Source: Flavobacteriales bacterium UBA7519 (lineage in GTDB: Bacteria > Bacteroidota > Bacteroidia > Flavobacteriales > Weeksellaceae). Taken from it: DNA of 9,961 nt. This document shows positions 1-6,381 of this stretch, piece after piece. The translations under genes were made by a program, and so were the position numbers. The stretch covers positions 1-9,961 of the forward strand of contig DLND01000024.1 of assembly GCA_002476905.1 (NCBI GenBank). The letters are read 5' to 3'. Numbering within the stretch: position 1 is the first letter of the stretch; every line of letters starts with the position of its first letter. The notes beneath the pieces are model-generated. The model was not told the origin of the DNA. It made no database searches and was given only the letters and a program-made list of their open reading frames with translations.

Positions 1-19
1 CCAACTGAGCTAAGAACCC
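1..19 (-). tRNA. tRNA, 5' end only (cut by the window edge)
   Basis: Read on the minus strand from position 19, the sequence is GGGTTCT-TA-GCTC-AGTTGG. This fits a tRNA start: seven acceptor-stem bases, T8, A9, the first arm of the D stem, A14, and the G18G19 pair of the D loop. The anticodon lies outside the window, so the isotype cannot be given. A strong Bacteroidota-type promoter lies directly upstream, which supports a real transcribed gene. Confidence 0.75.
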
Positions 20-42
20 TCTAATTCTCTTTTAGAGTGGTG

Positions 43-73
43 CAAATATACAACTTATTACAATATTCACAAA
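43..73 (-). promoter_or_regulatory. Promoter of the tRNA gene
   Basis: On the minus strand a -33 box TTTG (73 to 70) is followed by a 19-base spacer and a -7 box TATATTTG (50 to 43). This is an exact match to the Bacteroidota primary sigma consensus TTTG-N(17-23)-TAnnTTTG. Transcription should start near 36-38, leaving a short leader before the tRNA at 19. The leader contains a small palindrome (CTCT-TTT-AGAG on the plus strand, 26-36). The -33 box overlaps the last sense codon of folC. Confidence 0.75.
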
Positions 74-1299
74 TTTTTTTCTAAAAAATCTCCCACTACA
101 AAGTTGCTTCCGCCTATAAAAATTATTTCCTCTTTTTTACAATTCTGTTTTGCAGCAACATAGCCTTCCTGAACAGAGTCGAAAATTTTATAATTTAATT
201 TAGATTTTTTCAATAAGTTGTCATAATCTTCCGGATGCCTCCCTCTGCCCACGCTTGGTTTTACAAAATAGAACTGCGCTTCCGAAGGTAACATTGGAAT
301 CACATCATCGATTTTTTTATCATTGACGAATCCTAAGATTATATGTTTTGATTGAGCGTATTCATTCAGTTGCTTAAATACTTCTTCCAATCCTGCTTGA
401 TTGTGTGCTGTATCACAAATTGTCAACGGGTCTTTTGAAAATTCAAACCAACGGCCGATGAAGTTTGTGTTTTGATGAACATTCAGAAGTCCTGATTTTA
501 AATCATCATTAGAAATATTAATTGCTTGATTCCTCAATTCATTAACCAAAGCCAAAACTACCCGGATGTTTTTCTTCTGATAATTTCCTTTTAAATCTGA
601 AACTAAATCAGTTTTAATACCAGTTGCATCGATAAAATCAGCTTTAATTTCGAAGGCTTTTTGTTTAATAATTTCTTTTACAACAGGATTTTCGTCACCG
701 GAAATTATTGTAACATTTTCCTTTACAATTCCCGCTTTTTCTTTTGCGATTTCTTCGATAGTGTTTCCCAAAATATTCTGATGGTCCAACTGAACATTTG
801 TAATAGCTGAAACCAAAGGTTTGATGATGTTTGTCGAATCCAATCGGCCGCCCAAACCCACTTCGATAATTGCAAAATCAACTTTTTGCTGATAAAAATA
901 TTCGAAAGCCATTATCGTCGTGAATTCAAAAAAAGAAGGACGAATATCTTCCGGCAAATGTTTCAGTTTTTGGATGAAATCGTAAACAAATTGTTTGTCA
1001 CAATTTTTTCCATTGATTTTGATTCTTTCTGTAAAATCAATCAAATGCGGCGAATTGTAAAGTCCAACTCTATTGCCAGATTCTTGAAGAACTGAAGCCA
1101 GCATATTGCTTGTAGAACCTTTTCCGTTGGTCCCGCCAATGTGGATGGTTTTGATTTTATCTTGTGGATTCCCGAAAAAATCACACAATTTTTTAATGTT
1201 GTCAAGTCCTGGCTTGTAGGCTTTTTGCCCGTCAATCTGATAATTCGGAGCCTGAACAAAAAGCCAATCTACTGCTTCCTGATAGTCTTTTGGGGTCAT
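67..1299 (-). CDS. folC: Bifunctional folylpolyglutamate synthase / dihydrofolate synthase
   Basis: Cytosolic Mur-ligase-family enzyme that uses ATP to join glutamate to dihydropteroate and then to reduced folates, making dihydrofolate and retained polyglutamylated cofactors. The 410 residues are about full length for FolC. Visible motifs are the ATP P-loop GTNGKGS (56-62), SPHLIDFTERI (83-93), FEFT (124-127), EVGLGGRLDSTN (146-157), LDH (171-173), EKAGI (187-191) and the C-terminal domain motif DTAHNQAG (about 296-303). No frameshift or missing core motif is seen. The ATG at 1299 gives the expected N-terminus and lies about 17 bases after a plausible -7 box. An inverted-repeat element separates the gene from the TonB-like gene upstream, so it is probably transcribed on its own. 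Whether it has both synthase activities or only one cannot be told from sequence alone. Confidence 0.95.
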   Translation of the reverse strand: MTPKDYQEAVDWLFVQAPNYQIDGQKAYKPGLDNIKKLCDFFGNPQDKIKTIHIGGTNGKGSTSNMLASVLQESGNRVGLYNSPHLIDFTERIKINGKNCDKQFVYDFIQKLKHLPEDIRPSFFEFTTIMAFEYFYQQKVDFAIIEVGLGGRLDSTNIIKPLVSAITNVQLDHQNILGNTIEEIAKEKAGIVKENVTIISGDENPVVKEIIKQKAFEIKADFIDATGIKTDLVSDLKGNYQKKNIRVVLALVNELRNQAINISNDDLKSGLLNVHQNTNFIGRWFEFSKDPLTICDTAHNQAGLEEVFKQLNEYAQSKHIILGFVNDKKIDDVIPMLPSEAQFYFVKPSVGRGRHPEDYDNLLKKSKLNYKIFDSVQEGYVAAKQNCKKEEIIFIGGSNFVVGDFLEKNL

Positions 1300-1315
1300 A
1301 GTATGAAGTGAAATA

Positions 1316-1323
1316 CAAATTTA
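1316..1323 (-). promoter_or_regulatory. Possible -7 box of the folC promoter
   Basis: TAAATTTG on the minus strand matches the Bacteroidota TAnnTTTG element and lies 17 bases before the folC ATG. I see no good TTTG at the expected -33 distance, only T-rich sequence, so the call rests on one box. Confidence 0.35.
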
Positions 1324-1399
1324 AGATAACAAAAAGAATTCTATTTAAAATGTTGAAAAATTTCTGTTTGGGTAGAAAGGTGAAAAAATTGGCAAAACT

Positions 1400-1501
1400 G
1401 CGCCCCGGATGGAACGGCATGTTTGAGCTCTTTTTATTTTTTTTGCGGAGGAAAGCGTGGGAAAAAATAAAAAAGCGAGTAGTGACAGCCGGAAATGGCG
1501 C
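1400..1501. repeat. Long imperfect inverted repeat between folC and the TonB-like gene
   Basis: Three nested arms pair around a loop. GCGCC (1400-1404) pairs with GGCGC (1497-1501). CGGC (1415-1418) pairs with GCCG (1488-1491). A 12-bp A/T stem, TTTTTATTTTTT (1431-1442), pairs with AAAAAATAAAAA (1462-1473), with a 19-base loop. CTC (1428-1430) can also pair with GAG (1477-1479). It fills most of the 211-bp gap between folC and the end of the TonB-like gene. The GC-rich body differs from the surrounding AT-rich spacer. It resembles a dispersed palindromic (REP or MITE-like) element of flavobacterial genomes, and it could also end transcription of the operon on the minus strand. Dispersal cannot be shown from one copy. 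Confidence 0.6.
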
Positions 1502-1510
1502 CCAAATAAG

Positions 1511-2161
1511 TTAAAAAACAATCGTATAAGTTCCTTGCGATATATTCTGTGATTTTTTTGCTTTTACATATTGTTTTGTCCAAATCACAGCAGCCGTAAT
1601 ATTGCACGCATCTTTGATTCCGCTGCTTCTTCCAGCACTGGTTACATTTCCAGCTTTATCAACCGTGATGAACATTACCAACTTACCTTTGGTTTTGCAA
1701 TTGTGCGTAGGAAGTTTTCCAGCTTTTCCCATCGTTCCCGGAATGAAACCTGTAAGAATTCTGTCTTTCCCGATTTTAGTGATTTTATCATCTTTAGAAT
1801 CAGAATCTATCACTCTGAGCGGAGTCGAAGAGTCGTCTTTTTTTGCAAGTTTCTTATCTTCTTTCTCCGTTTTTGGTGCGTCCTTCTTTTCTTCTTTTAC
1901 TGCGGGCGTTTCTTTTGCTAGAGCCGCCGTGTCTGGAGGTAAAACTTCAACGTCTGGCACATATATTTCCGGTTTTACGATAGAATCTGCTTTTGGTTCT
2001 TCAATCGGTTTTGGAGTTTCTACAATAACAGGTTTTGTTTGTTCAGAAGCTTTGTAATAAAGAGAATTGAACGAAAATAAAAGCACAAAAAATAACAATG
2101 CAACTACATAAAACGCAATTGGCAATCCGGATAATTTTTTTGTTCTTCTTTGGAATTCCAT
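1511..2161 (-). CDS. TonB-like protein, second copy, in the position usual for ExbD
   Basis: Inner-membrane anchored periplasmic protein of 216 residues. It has a short basic cytoplasmic start (residues 1-10), one membrane segment (about 13-34, ALLFFVLLFSF), and a long Pro/Lys/Glu-rich linker (about 40-115). A divergent TonB C-terminal-type domain spans residues 136-216 and includes VDKAGNVTSAG and WTKQYVKA. The C-terminal 81 residues align without gaps to those of the larger TonB at 2907-3836, with 44 identities, and both keep two cysteines (HNC and DAC here). The start lies one base after the exbB-like stop, so the two are almost certainly co-translated. In many bacteria an exbD gene lies at this spot. 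This protein has no Asp or Glu in its membrane segment, which argues against an ExbD role. Likely job: passing energy from the ExbB-like protein to an outer-membrane partner. The partner is unknown. Confidence 0.8.
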   Translation of the reverse strand: MEFQRRTKKLSGLPIAFYVVALLFFVLLFSFNSLYYKASEQTKPVIVETPKPIEEPKADSIVKPEIYVPDVEVLPPDTAALAKETPAVKEEKKDAPKTEKEDKKLAKKDDSSTPLRVIDSDSKDDKITKIGKDRILTGFIPGTMGKAGKLPTHNCKTKGKLVMFITVDKAGNVTSAGRSSGIKDACNITAAVIWTKQYVKAKKSQNISQGTYTIVF

Positions 2162-2162
2162 C

Positions 2163-2804
2163 TTAAGAAGGTTTGTTGATGATGTCTAAAAACTCATTGG
2201 TATGATACTGAATTTTCATCAAAAGATAATCAACTTTTCCAACCAAAATGTTATGAAAAATATAAGACAAAAATCCAACGATAAGACCAACAGCCGAAGG
2301 TGCTAAAGCTTTATAAAAATTAGCAGCTAAAAGGTTTTGCGCTATCACAGTATCAGTTTTTGATAAAGTTCCGAAAGTTGAGGCCAAAATCAAAACACCG
2401 CCTAAAAGTCCCAACATCGGCGCTGCGCCGGACAGTGTTGCCAAATAGTTGATATTTTTTTCAGCTTTGTTGAGTTCTATTTGAGCGTGAGTTTCCATGG
2501 CGTTGGCAATTTCGCTCACAGGTCTTCCCAATCTGGAAAGCCCCTTTTCTACACTTCTGGATTCTGGCGAATTATCTCTTCTGCAAAAATCTACAGCAGA
2601 TTGGATTCTGCCGTCATTCAGAAGGTCGTTTACATTTTTCAGAAGATAAGGATCAACTTGATTTTCTCTGTTGAGCGCGTATAATTTCTGTCCAAAAAAA
2701 ACAATGGCTGCAATTCCTGACAATATGAGGATGATGATAAGAGAAACACTTAGTAAGCCTCCACCAAAAAGGAATTCCCAAATAGAAATATTTTGATTTG
2801 CCAT
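2163..2804 (-). CDS. exbB: MotA/TolQ/ExbB proton-channel family protein
   Basis: Inner-membrane protein of the stator family that normally forms a pentamer with ExbD and drives TonB with the proton gradient. The 213 residues have the family plan: a first membrane segment at about 13-37, a cytoplasmic region at about 40-118, a second segment at about 120-146 (LATLSGAAPMLGLLGG), and a third at about 167-190 (ALAPSAVGLIVGF). The spacing and the AAPMLGLLG and AVGL motifs match ExbB. Two residues usually threonine and proposed to line the proton path differ: the GLFGTV threonine is G136, and the ATAIGL threonine is S170. The gene lies between two TonB-like genes, 102 bp after the first and 1 bp before the second. 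No exbD is present in the window. Family membership is sure; proton conduction is not. Confidence 0.88.
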   Translation of the reverse strand: MANQNISIWEFLFGGGLLSVSLIIILILSGIAAIVFFGQKLYALNRENQVDPYLLKNVNDLLNDGRIQSAVDFCRRDNSPESRSVEKGLSRLGRPVSEIANAMETHAQIELNKAEKNINYLATLSGAAPMLGLLGGVLILASTFGTLSKTDTVIAQNLLAANFYKALAPSAVGLIVGFLSYIFHNILVGKVDYLLMKIQYHTNEFLDIINKPS

Positions 2805-2829
2805 AGTTTTGTCTGTTATTTTATAGTTT

Positions 2830-2837
2830 CAAATTTA
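2830..2837 (-). promoter_or_regulatory. Possible -7 box before the exbB-like gene
   Basis: TAAATTTG on the minus strand matches TAnnTTTG and lies 25 bases before the exbB-like ATG, inside the 102-bp gap after the larger TonB gene. No TTTG is seen at the expected -33 distance. If active, it would let exbB and the short TonB-like gene be made independently of the genes upstream. Confidence 0.35.
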
Positions 2838-2906
2838 TGAATTAGTTGATGATTAATCCGAATAGATTATGAAGGAATTTACGAAAAATGGTTATTAATA
2901 GAAATT

Positions 2907-3836
2907 TTAAAAAGTGATCTTATAAGTTCCTTTGGACGAGACATTTGCAGATTCTGCTTTCACGTATTGTTTTACCCAACTTATTGCGGTGCTTACTACG
3001 CAAGGGTCTGAGATACCACTTTGTCGCCTAGCAGAAGTGACTTTTCCGGATTTGTCTACCGTGTAAGAAATGGTGATGCTGCCACTTGCAGAACAGTCGT
3101 GGTTGGGTTGCGCGCCGCCTCGTCCCATCGTTCCTGGGATGAATCCGGTTAATTTCCTGTCAATTCCAATTAAGCTATTTCCATCGCCATCTCCGCCAAG
3201 TGGGTCACCATAATTTCCCGGTCCTGTTCCGTTTCCTTGAGAGCCGGATTTTGTTCCTCGTCCTTTCAATAGATTTCCGATTGCGGCATTCCCTTTCCCA
3301 TCTCCAGTTGCATTTTCTTTTTTGATGTCGCCTTTTGCATTGGTCTTTCCGGTTGTTGTTTTTGTAGAATTGGCAACAACAGGAGAGTTGGCTTTGTCGT
3401 TCGCTTTTTTAGTTGCAACAGGCGGATTTTTGGTTCTAGTTGGGATCGGAACAGTATTTTCAGGAATGTCTTTTTCTACTTTTTCTTTTGAAGCTTTAGC
3501 AACTTCTGTCAAGACTTCCGTTTCTTCTTTCTTTTCAACAATTGGCGCAGGACTTCCTTCTTTCTCTTTTGGCTCTTCGGTGCCTTTTCCATTTCGGTTA
3601 TCGCCGTAATTGATACGCATTTCTGTCAATTCAACAGGAATTATCTTTTCACTGTTGACAGCAGTTGTTTTTTTAGTTTTAATAAAAGAAGCTGGAAGAA
3701 AAAATAAAATAGAGAACAAGAAAATTCCGACTACCAGAGCTTTGGTAAGCGTAAAATCATAATGTTTGCGGAAAGCATAAGCGCCGTAAGCTTTATGTCT
3801 ATCTTCGAAAATAATATCATCCAGGTCCTGATACAT
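2907..3836 (-). CDS. tonB: Energy transducer TonB
   Basis: Inner-membrane protein that spans the periplasm and energises outer-membrane transporters. The N-terminus LDDIIFEDRHKAYGAYAFRKHY is the cytoplasmic signature common in Bacteroidota TonB. One membrane segment follows (about 30-52), then a Lys/Glu/Pro-rich linker, a Gly/Asn/Asp-rich stretch (about 179-225), and a divergent TonB C-terminal domain (about 229-309) with YTVDKSGKVTSA and WVKQYVKA. The domain has two cysteines (HDC, DPC), which could form a disulfide. I chose the ATG at 3836 (309 residues). A TTG at 3842 would add two residues (Met-Pro) but is a weaker start. The C-terminal domain is a close paralogue of the one at 1511-2161. 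The outer-membrane partner is not in the window. Confidence 0.88.
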   Translation of the reverse strand: MYQDLDDIIFEDRHKAYGAYAFRKHYDFTLTKALVVGIFLFSILFFLPASFIKTKKTTAVNSEKIIPVELTEMRINYGDNRNGKGTEEPKEKEGSPAPIVEKKEETEVLTEVAKASKEKVEKDIPENTVPIPTRTKNPPVATKKANDKANSPVVANSTKTTTGKTNAKGDIKKENATGDGKGNAAIGNLLKGRGTKSGSQGNGTGPGNYGDPLGGDGDGNSLIGIDRKLTGFIPGTMGRGGAQPNHDCSASGSITISYTVDKSGKVTSARRQSGISDPCVVSTAISWVKQYVKAESANVSSKGTYKITF

Positions 3837-3910
3837 TGGCAATGGCTTGTAAGCGTTATAATATTGTTTTTATAACGATTCGTAAATATAAATATTATTT
3901 TCGGAAAGTA

Positions 3911-4369
3911 TTAATCGTCAACTTCTATCTCGTCCGGACGGAAGTGGCATTTTAATTTGAAGGGAATAGGGTTTTCAGAACCAGTATAGAAATCAGTGAT
4001 TAAACCTCTCCAAGAAAGCTGAAGGTCGTCCGTTTCGTTTTTATCAAACTTCAATTCATTCTCGAACAAGAATGCCTCTTCATCATCAAAAAGGTCAACT
4101 TCTGTGAAAACTTCATCATCCGTATCTTCAATAATGAACGTTTGTCCTTCTAATTCAGATGTTGTAATAGGAAATTCTATAATGTCTAAAGATAATTGCG
4201 GGAAATTGTATTGTAAAGAATCATCATCCACGTGGTCCAATGAGTCGTTTGTTATAATCTCAACTTCCAAAAAATTCTGTGAGTTGATGTAAACAGATTT
4301 GCAATAAGTGCTATCGATGAAATATTTAAGAGTTTCCTCTGGGTGATAAATCTTTAAGATTCCTTTCAT
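3911..4369 (-). CDS. Conserved-looking hypothetical protein, strongly acidic
   Basis: I do not recognise the family. The 152 residues have no signal peptide or membrane segment, so the protein is probably cytosolic. About 38 residues are Asp or Glu against about 10 Lys or Arg, giving a strongly negative charge. Acidic runs occur at HVDDD (46-50), EDTDDE (81-86), DLFDDEE (92-98) and the C-terminal DEIEVDD (146-152). Hydrophobic and aromatic residues alternate between the runs, as expected of a small folded beta-rich protein rather than a disordered tail. It is the first gene of the minus-strand group that continues into tonB, about 74 bp away, and it has its own plausible promoter. Base composition is like its neighbours, and the frame is open with an ATG start and TAA stop. 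It could be a partner or regulator of the TonB locus, but that rests on position only. Confidence 0.75.
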   Translation of the reverse strand: MKGILKIYHPEETLKYFIDSTYCKSVYINSQNFLEVEIITNDSLDHVDDDSLQYNFPQLSLDIIEFPITTSELEGQTFIIEDTDDEVFTEVDLFDDEEAFLFENELKFDKNETDDLQLSWRGLITDFYTGSENPIPFKLKCHFRPDEIEVDD

Positions 4370-4411
4370 TTTAAGGATAATAGATTATTATAAATTTTTA
4401 ATTGTGCTGAA

Positions 4412-4440
4412 CAAAGATAAAAAATTGAATGAATTTGAAA
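4412..4440 (-). promoter_or_regulatory. Likely promoter of the acidic hypothetical protein and the TonB locus
   Basis: On the minus strand, TTTC (4440 to 4437, one mismatch to TTTG) is followed by a 17-base spacer and TATCTTTG (4419 to 4412), which matches TAnnTTTG. Start of transcription near 4405 would give a leader of about 36 bases to the ATG at 4369. Its -33 element touches that of a possible divergent promoter on the plus strand. Confidence 0.45.
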
Positions 4441-4461
4441 AATTTTTATTAATTATTTTTG
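4434..4461 (+). promoter_or_regulatory. Possible promoter of the DUF885 lipoprotein gene
   Basis: TTTG (4434-4437), a 16-base spacer and TATTTTTG (4454-4461) fit the Bacteroidota promoter, except that the spacer is one base short of the usual range. It would leave a leader of about 110 bases. A second candidate is TATATTTA at 4555-4562, closer to the ATG at 4581 but without a visible -33 box. The rest of the 211-bp gap shows nothing else I can support. Confidence 0.3.
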
Positions 4462-4580
4462 ATAATAATCATAAGAACTGTTACGTCTGTTAATGTTTTT
4501 TTAATATATAATGACTTTATACCGCAAATGAAACGGGGATTCCTGACTTTATATTATATTTACACTACAAAATTTACAAA

Positions 4581-6377
4581 ATGAAATTTTTTTACAAAAT
4601 ATTGCTGCTTATAGGATTGTCTATCAATTTAATATCCTGTAAAAAAGGAGATTCTCCGATGGTAAAGAATGAAGGATTCAATACTTCTGATTTAGATTCT
4701 ATTGCGAGTAATTATTATGAAGAATATTTGAAATTATATCCTCTGGAAGCTACTTCGCAAGGTGACGAAAGATATAATGACCTTTTACCAAATAATCTGA
4801 GTCAAGATTTTATCAAAAAAGAAATTGCATTTTATAATTCGGTTCAGAATCAACTGAAATCAATCGATTATAATAGTTTGGATAATGACCAGAAAGTAGT
4901 TTTTGATGTTTTGGAATATACATTGATTGACAAACAAGAACGTTATGCTTATCATCCCGAATATATTCCTTTCACACAGTTTGATGGTTTGCCCTTGACT
5001 TTTCCGATGTTGGGAAGTGGAACAGGAATTCAGCCTTTCAAAACCGAAAAAGATTATGATAATTGGTTGAAAAGAGTTGATGAATTCCCAATTTGGATGG
5101 ATTCTGCAATTGAGAATTTTAGATTAGGAATTAAAAATAATGTGGTTCTTCCAAAATCATTAGTCTTAAAAATGATTCCACAAATGAAAGCTGAGGAAAT
5201 CACAACTTTTGAAATCGATAAAAATATTTTTTACGGTCCTATAAAAAACCTTCCGAAAGATTTCAAACCGGTGACTGCCAACAAATATGCCAAGCTTTAC
5301 CAAGATGCTATCAAGAATAAGTTGATTCCTGCCTATCTGAAGATGGCTGATTTTTTAGAAAAAGAATATTTGCCAAAAGCTAGAACGACAGATGGTTATG
5401 ATGCATTGCCAAATGGTAGTAATGTTTATGCTTATTATGTCAAAAGCTGGACTACAACGGATAAAACACCGGATGAGATCCATAAAACCGGATTGGAAGA
5501 AGTAGAAAGAATCCGTAAAGAAATGGAAAAAGTAAAAGCTCAAATTGGTTTCAAAGGTTCGCTGGAAGAATTTCTGAATTATGTGAAAACCGACCCAAAA
5601 GCGATGCCTTATAAAACTTCGGCAGAAGTATTGGCAGGATTTCAGTCAATTTTGGACAAAATCACTCCGAAGTTGAAAACGATGTTCAACGTAACGCCTA
5701 AAACACCTTTCGAAATTCGCCAAACAGAAAAATACCGTGAAGCGAGTGCCAGTGCAGAGTATATCCAAGGAAGTGCCGATGGAAAACGTCCAGGGATTTT
5801 TTATATGCCAATTCCTGACCCAACAAAATTCAACGTGACATCCGGAATGGAGTCTCTTTTCCTGCACGAAGCGATTCCCGGACATCATTATCAGATTTCT
5901 TTGCAACAGGAAAACACCAAATTACCGAAGTTTATGAGATTCGGTTGGATTGGTGCTTACGGTGAAGGTTGGGCGTTGTATTGCGAATCCTTAGGTTCAG
6001 AGTTTGGACTTTATACAGATCCTTATCAAAAAATGGGTTCTTTGAGTGATGAGATGTTGAGAGCAGTTCGTCTCGTTATTGATACAGGAATTCACACAGG
6101 ACAAATGTCTCGCGAAGAAGCGATTAAATATTTCTTAAGCAATGTCGCTTATGACGAAGCTGGCGCAACGGCGGAAGTGGAGCGTTATATGGCTTTGCCT
6201 GGACAAGCTTTAAGCTACAAAACGGGTGCGATGAAAATCCGTGAACTGAGAAATAAATATCAAAAAGAACAAGGAAAGAAATTCAATTTGGCGTCTTTCC
6301 ACGACGAGATTTTGAGCCAAGGTTGTCTTCCATTAGAAGTTTTGGAACGTAAAATGGAGCTTTGGGCAAAGAATTAA
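4581..6377 (+). CDS. DUF885 family lipoprotein, probable zinc metallopeptidase
   Basis: Secreted, lipid-anchored protein of 598 residues. The N-terminus has two lysines and a hydrophobic stretch ending in the lipobox LISC, with the lipidated cysteine at residue 20. The mature protein starts C-K-K-G-D. The DUF885 domain fills the rest. The metal-site motif HEAIPGHHYQ begins at H429, and a probable further ligand region GEGWALYCE has E462. The family's C-terminal signature is complete: VIDTGIHTGQMSREEAI, EVERYMALPGQALSYK and a final SFHDEILSQGCLPLEVLE. DUF885 proteins have the HExxxH pattern of zinc peptidases, but the substrate here is unknown. Export by Sec and lipid anchoring follow from the signal; which membrane leaflet it faces is not clear. 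The gene is followed after 4 bp by the HPP gene, so the two are probably one operon. No truncation is seen. Confidence 0.92.
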   Translation: MKFFYKILLLIGLSINLISCKKGDSPMVKNEGFNTSDLDSIASNYYEEYLKLYPLEATSQGDERYNDLLPNNLSQDFIKKEIAFYNSVQNQLKSIDYNSLDNDQKVVFDVLEYTLIDKQERYAYHPEYIPFTQFDGLPLTFPMLGSGTGIQPFKTEKDYDNWLKRVDEFPIWMDSAIENFRLGIKNNVVLPKSLVLKMIPQMKAEEITTFEIDKNIFYGPIKNLPKDFKPVTANKYAKLYQDAIKNKLIPAYLKMADFLEKEYLPKARTTDGYDALPNGSNVYAYYVKSWTTTDKTPDEIHKTGLEEVERIRKEMEKVKAQIGFKGSLEEFLNYVKTDPKAMPYKTSAEVLAGFQSILDKITPKLKTMFNVTPKTPFEIRQTEKYREASASAEYIQGSADGKRPGIFYMPIPDPTKFNVTSGMESLFLHEAIPGHHYQISLQQENTKLPKFMRFGWIGAYGEGWALYCESLGSEFGLYTDPYQKMGSLSDEMLRAVRLVIDTGIHTGQMSREEAIKYFLSNVAYDEAGATAEVERYMALPGQALSYKTGAMKIRELRNKYQKEQGKKFNLASFHDEILSQGCLPLEVLERKMELWAKN

Positions 6378-6381
6378 AAAA

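Noticed and set aside
1308..1514. 68-residue plus-strand open frame across the inverted repeat
   Set aside because: It is explained by the palindromic element, has low-complexity Phe/Lys runs from the A/T stem, and shows no promoter or recognisable domain.
1602..2057. 151-residue plus-strand open frame antisense to the short TonB-like gene
   Set aside because: It is the Ser/Val/Phe-rich shadow of a Lys/Glu/Pro-rich linker, and the minus-strand gene has a clear domain and tight spacing to exbB.
3322..3609. 95-residue plus-strand open frame antisense to tonB
   Set aside because: It mirrors the low-complexity TonB linker and has no independent support.
3837..3842. TTG start for tonB, two codons before the ATG
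   Set aside because: The ATG at 3836 is a stronger start, and no ribosome binding site favours the TTG.
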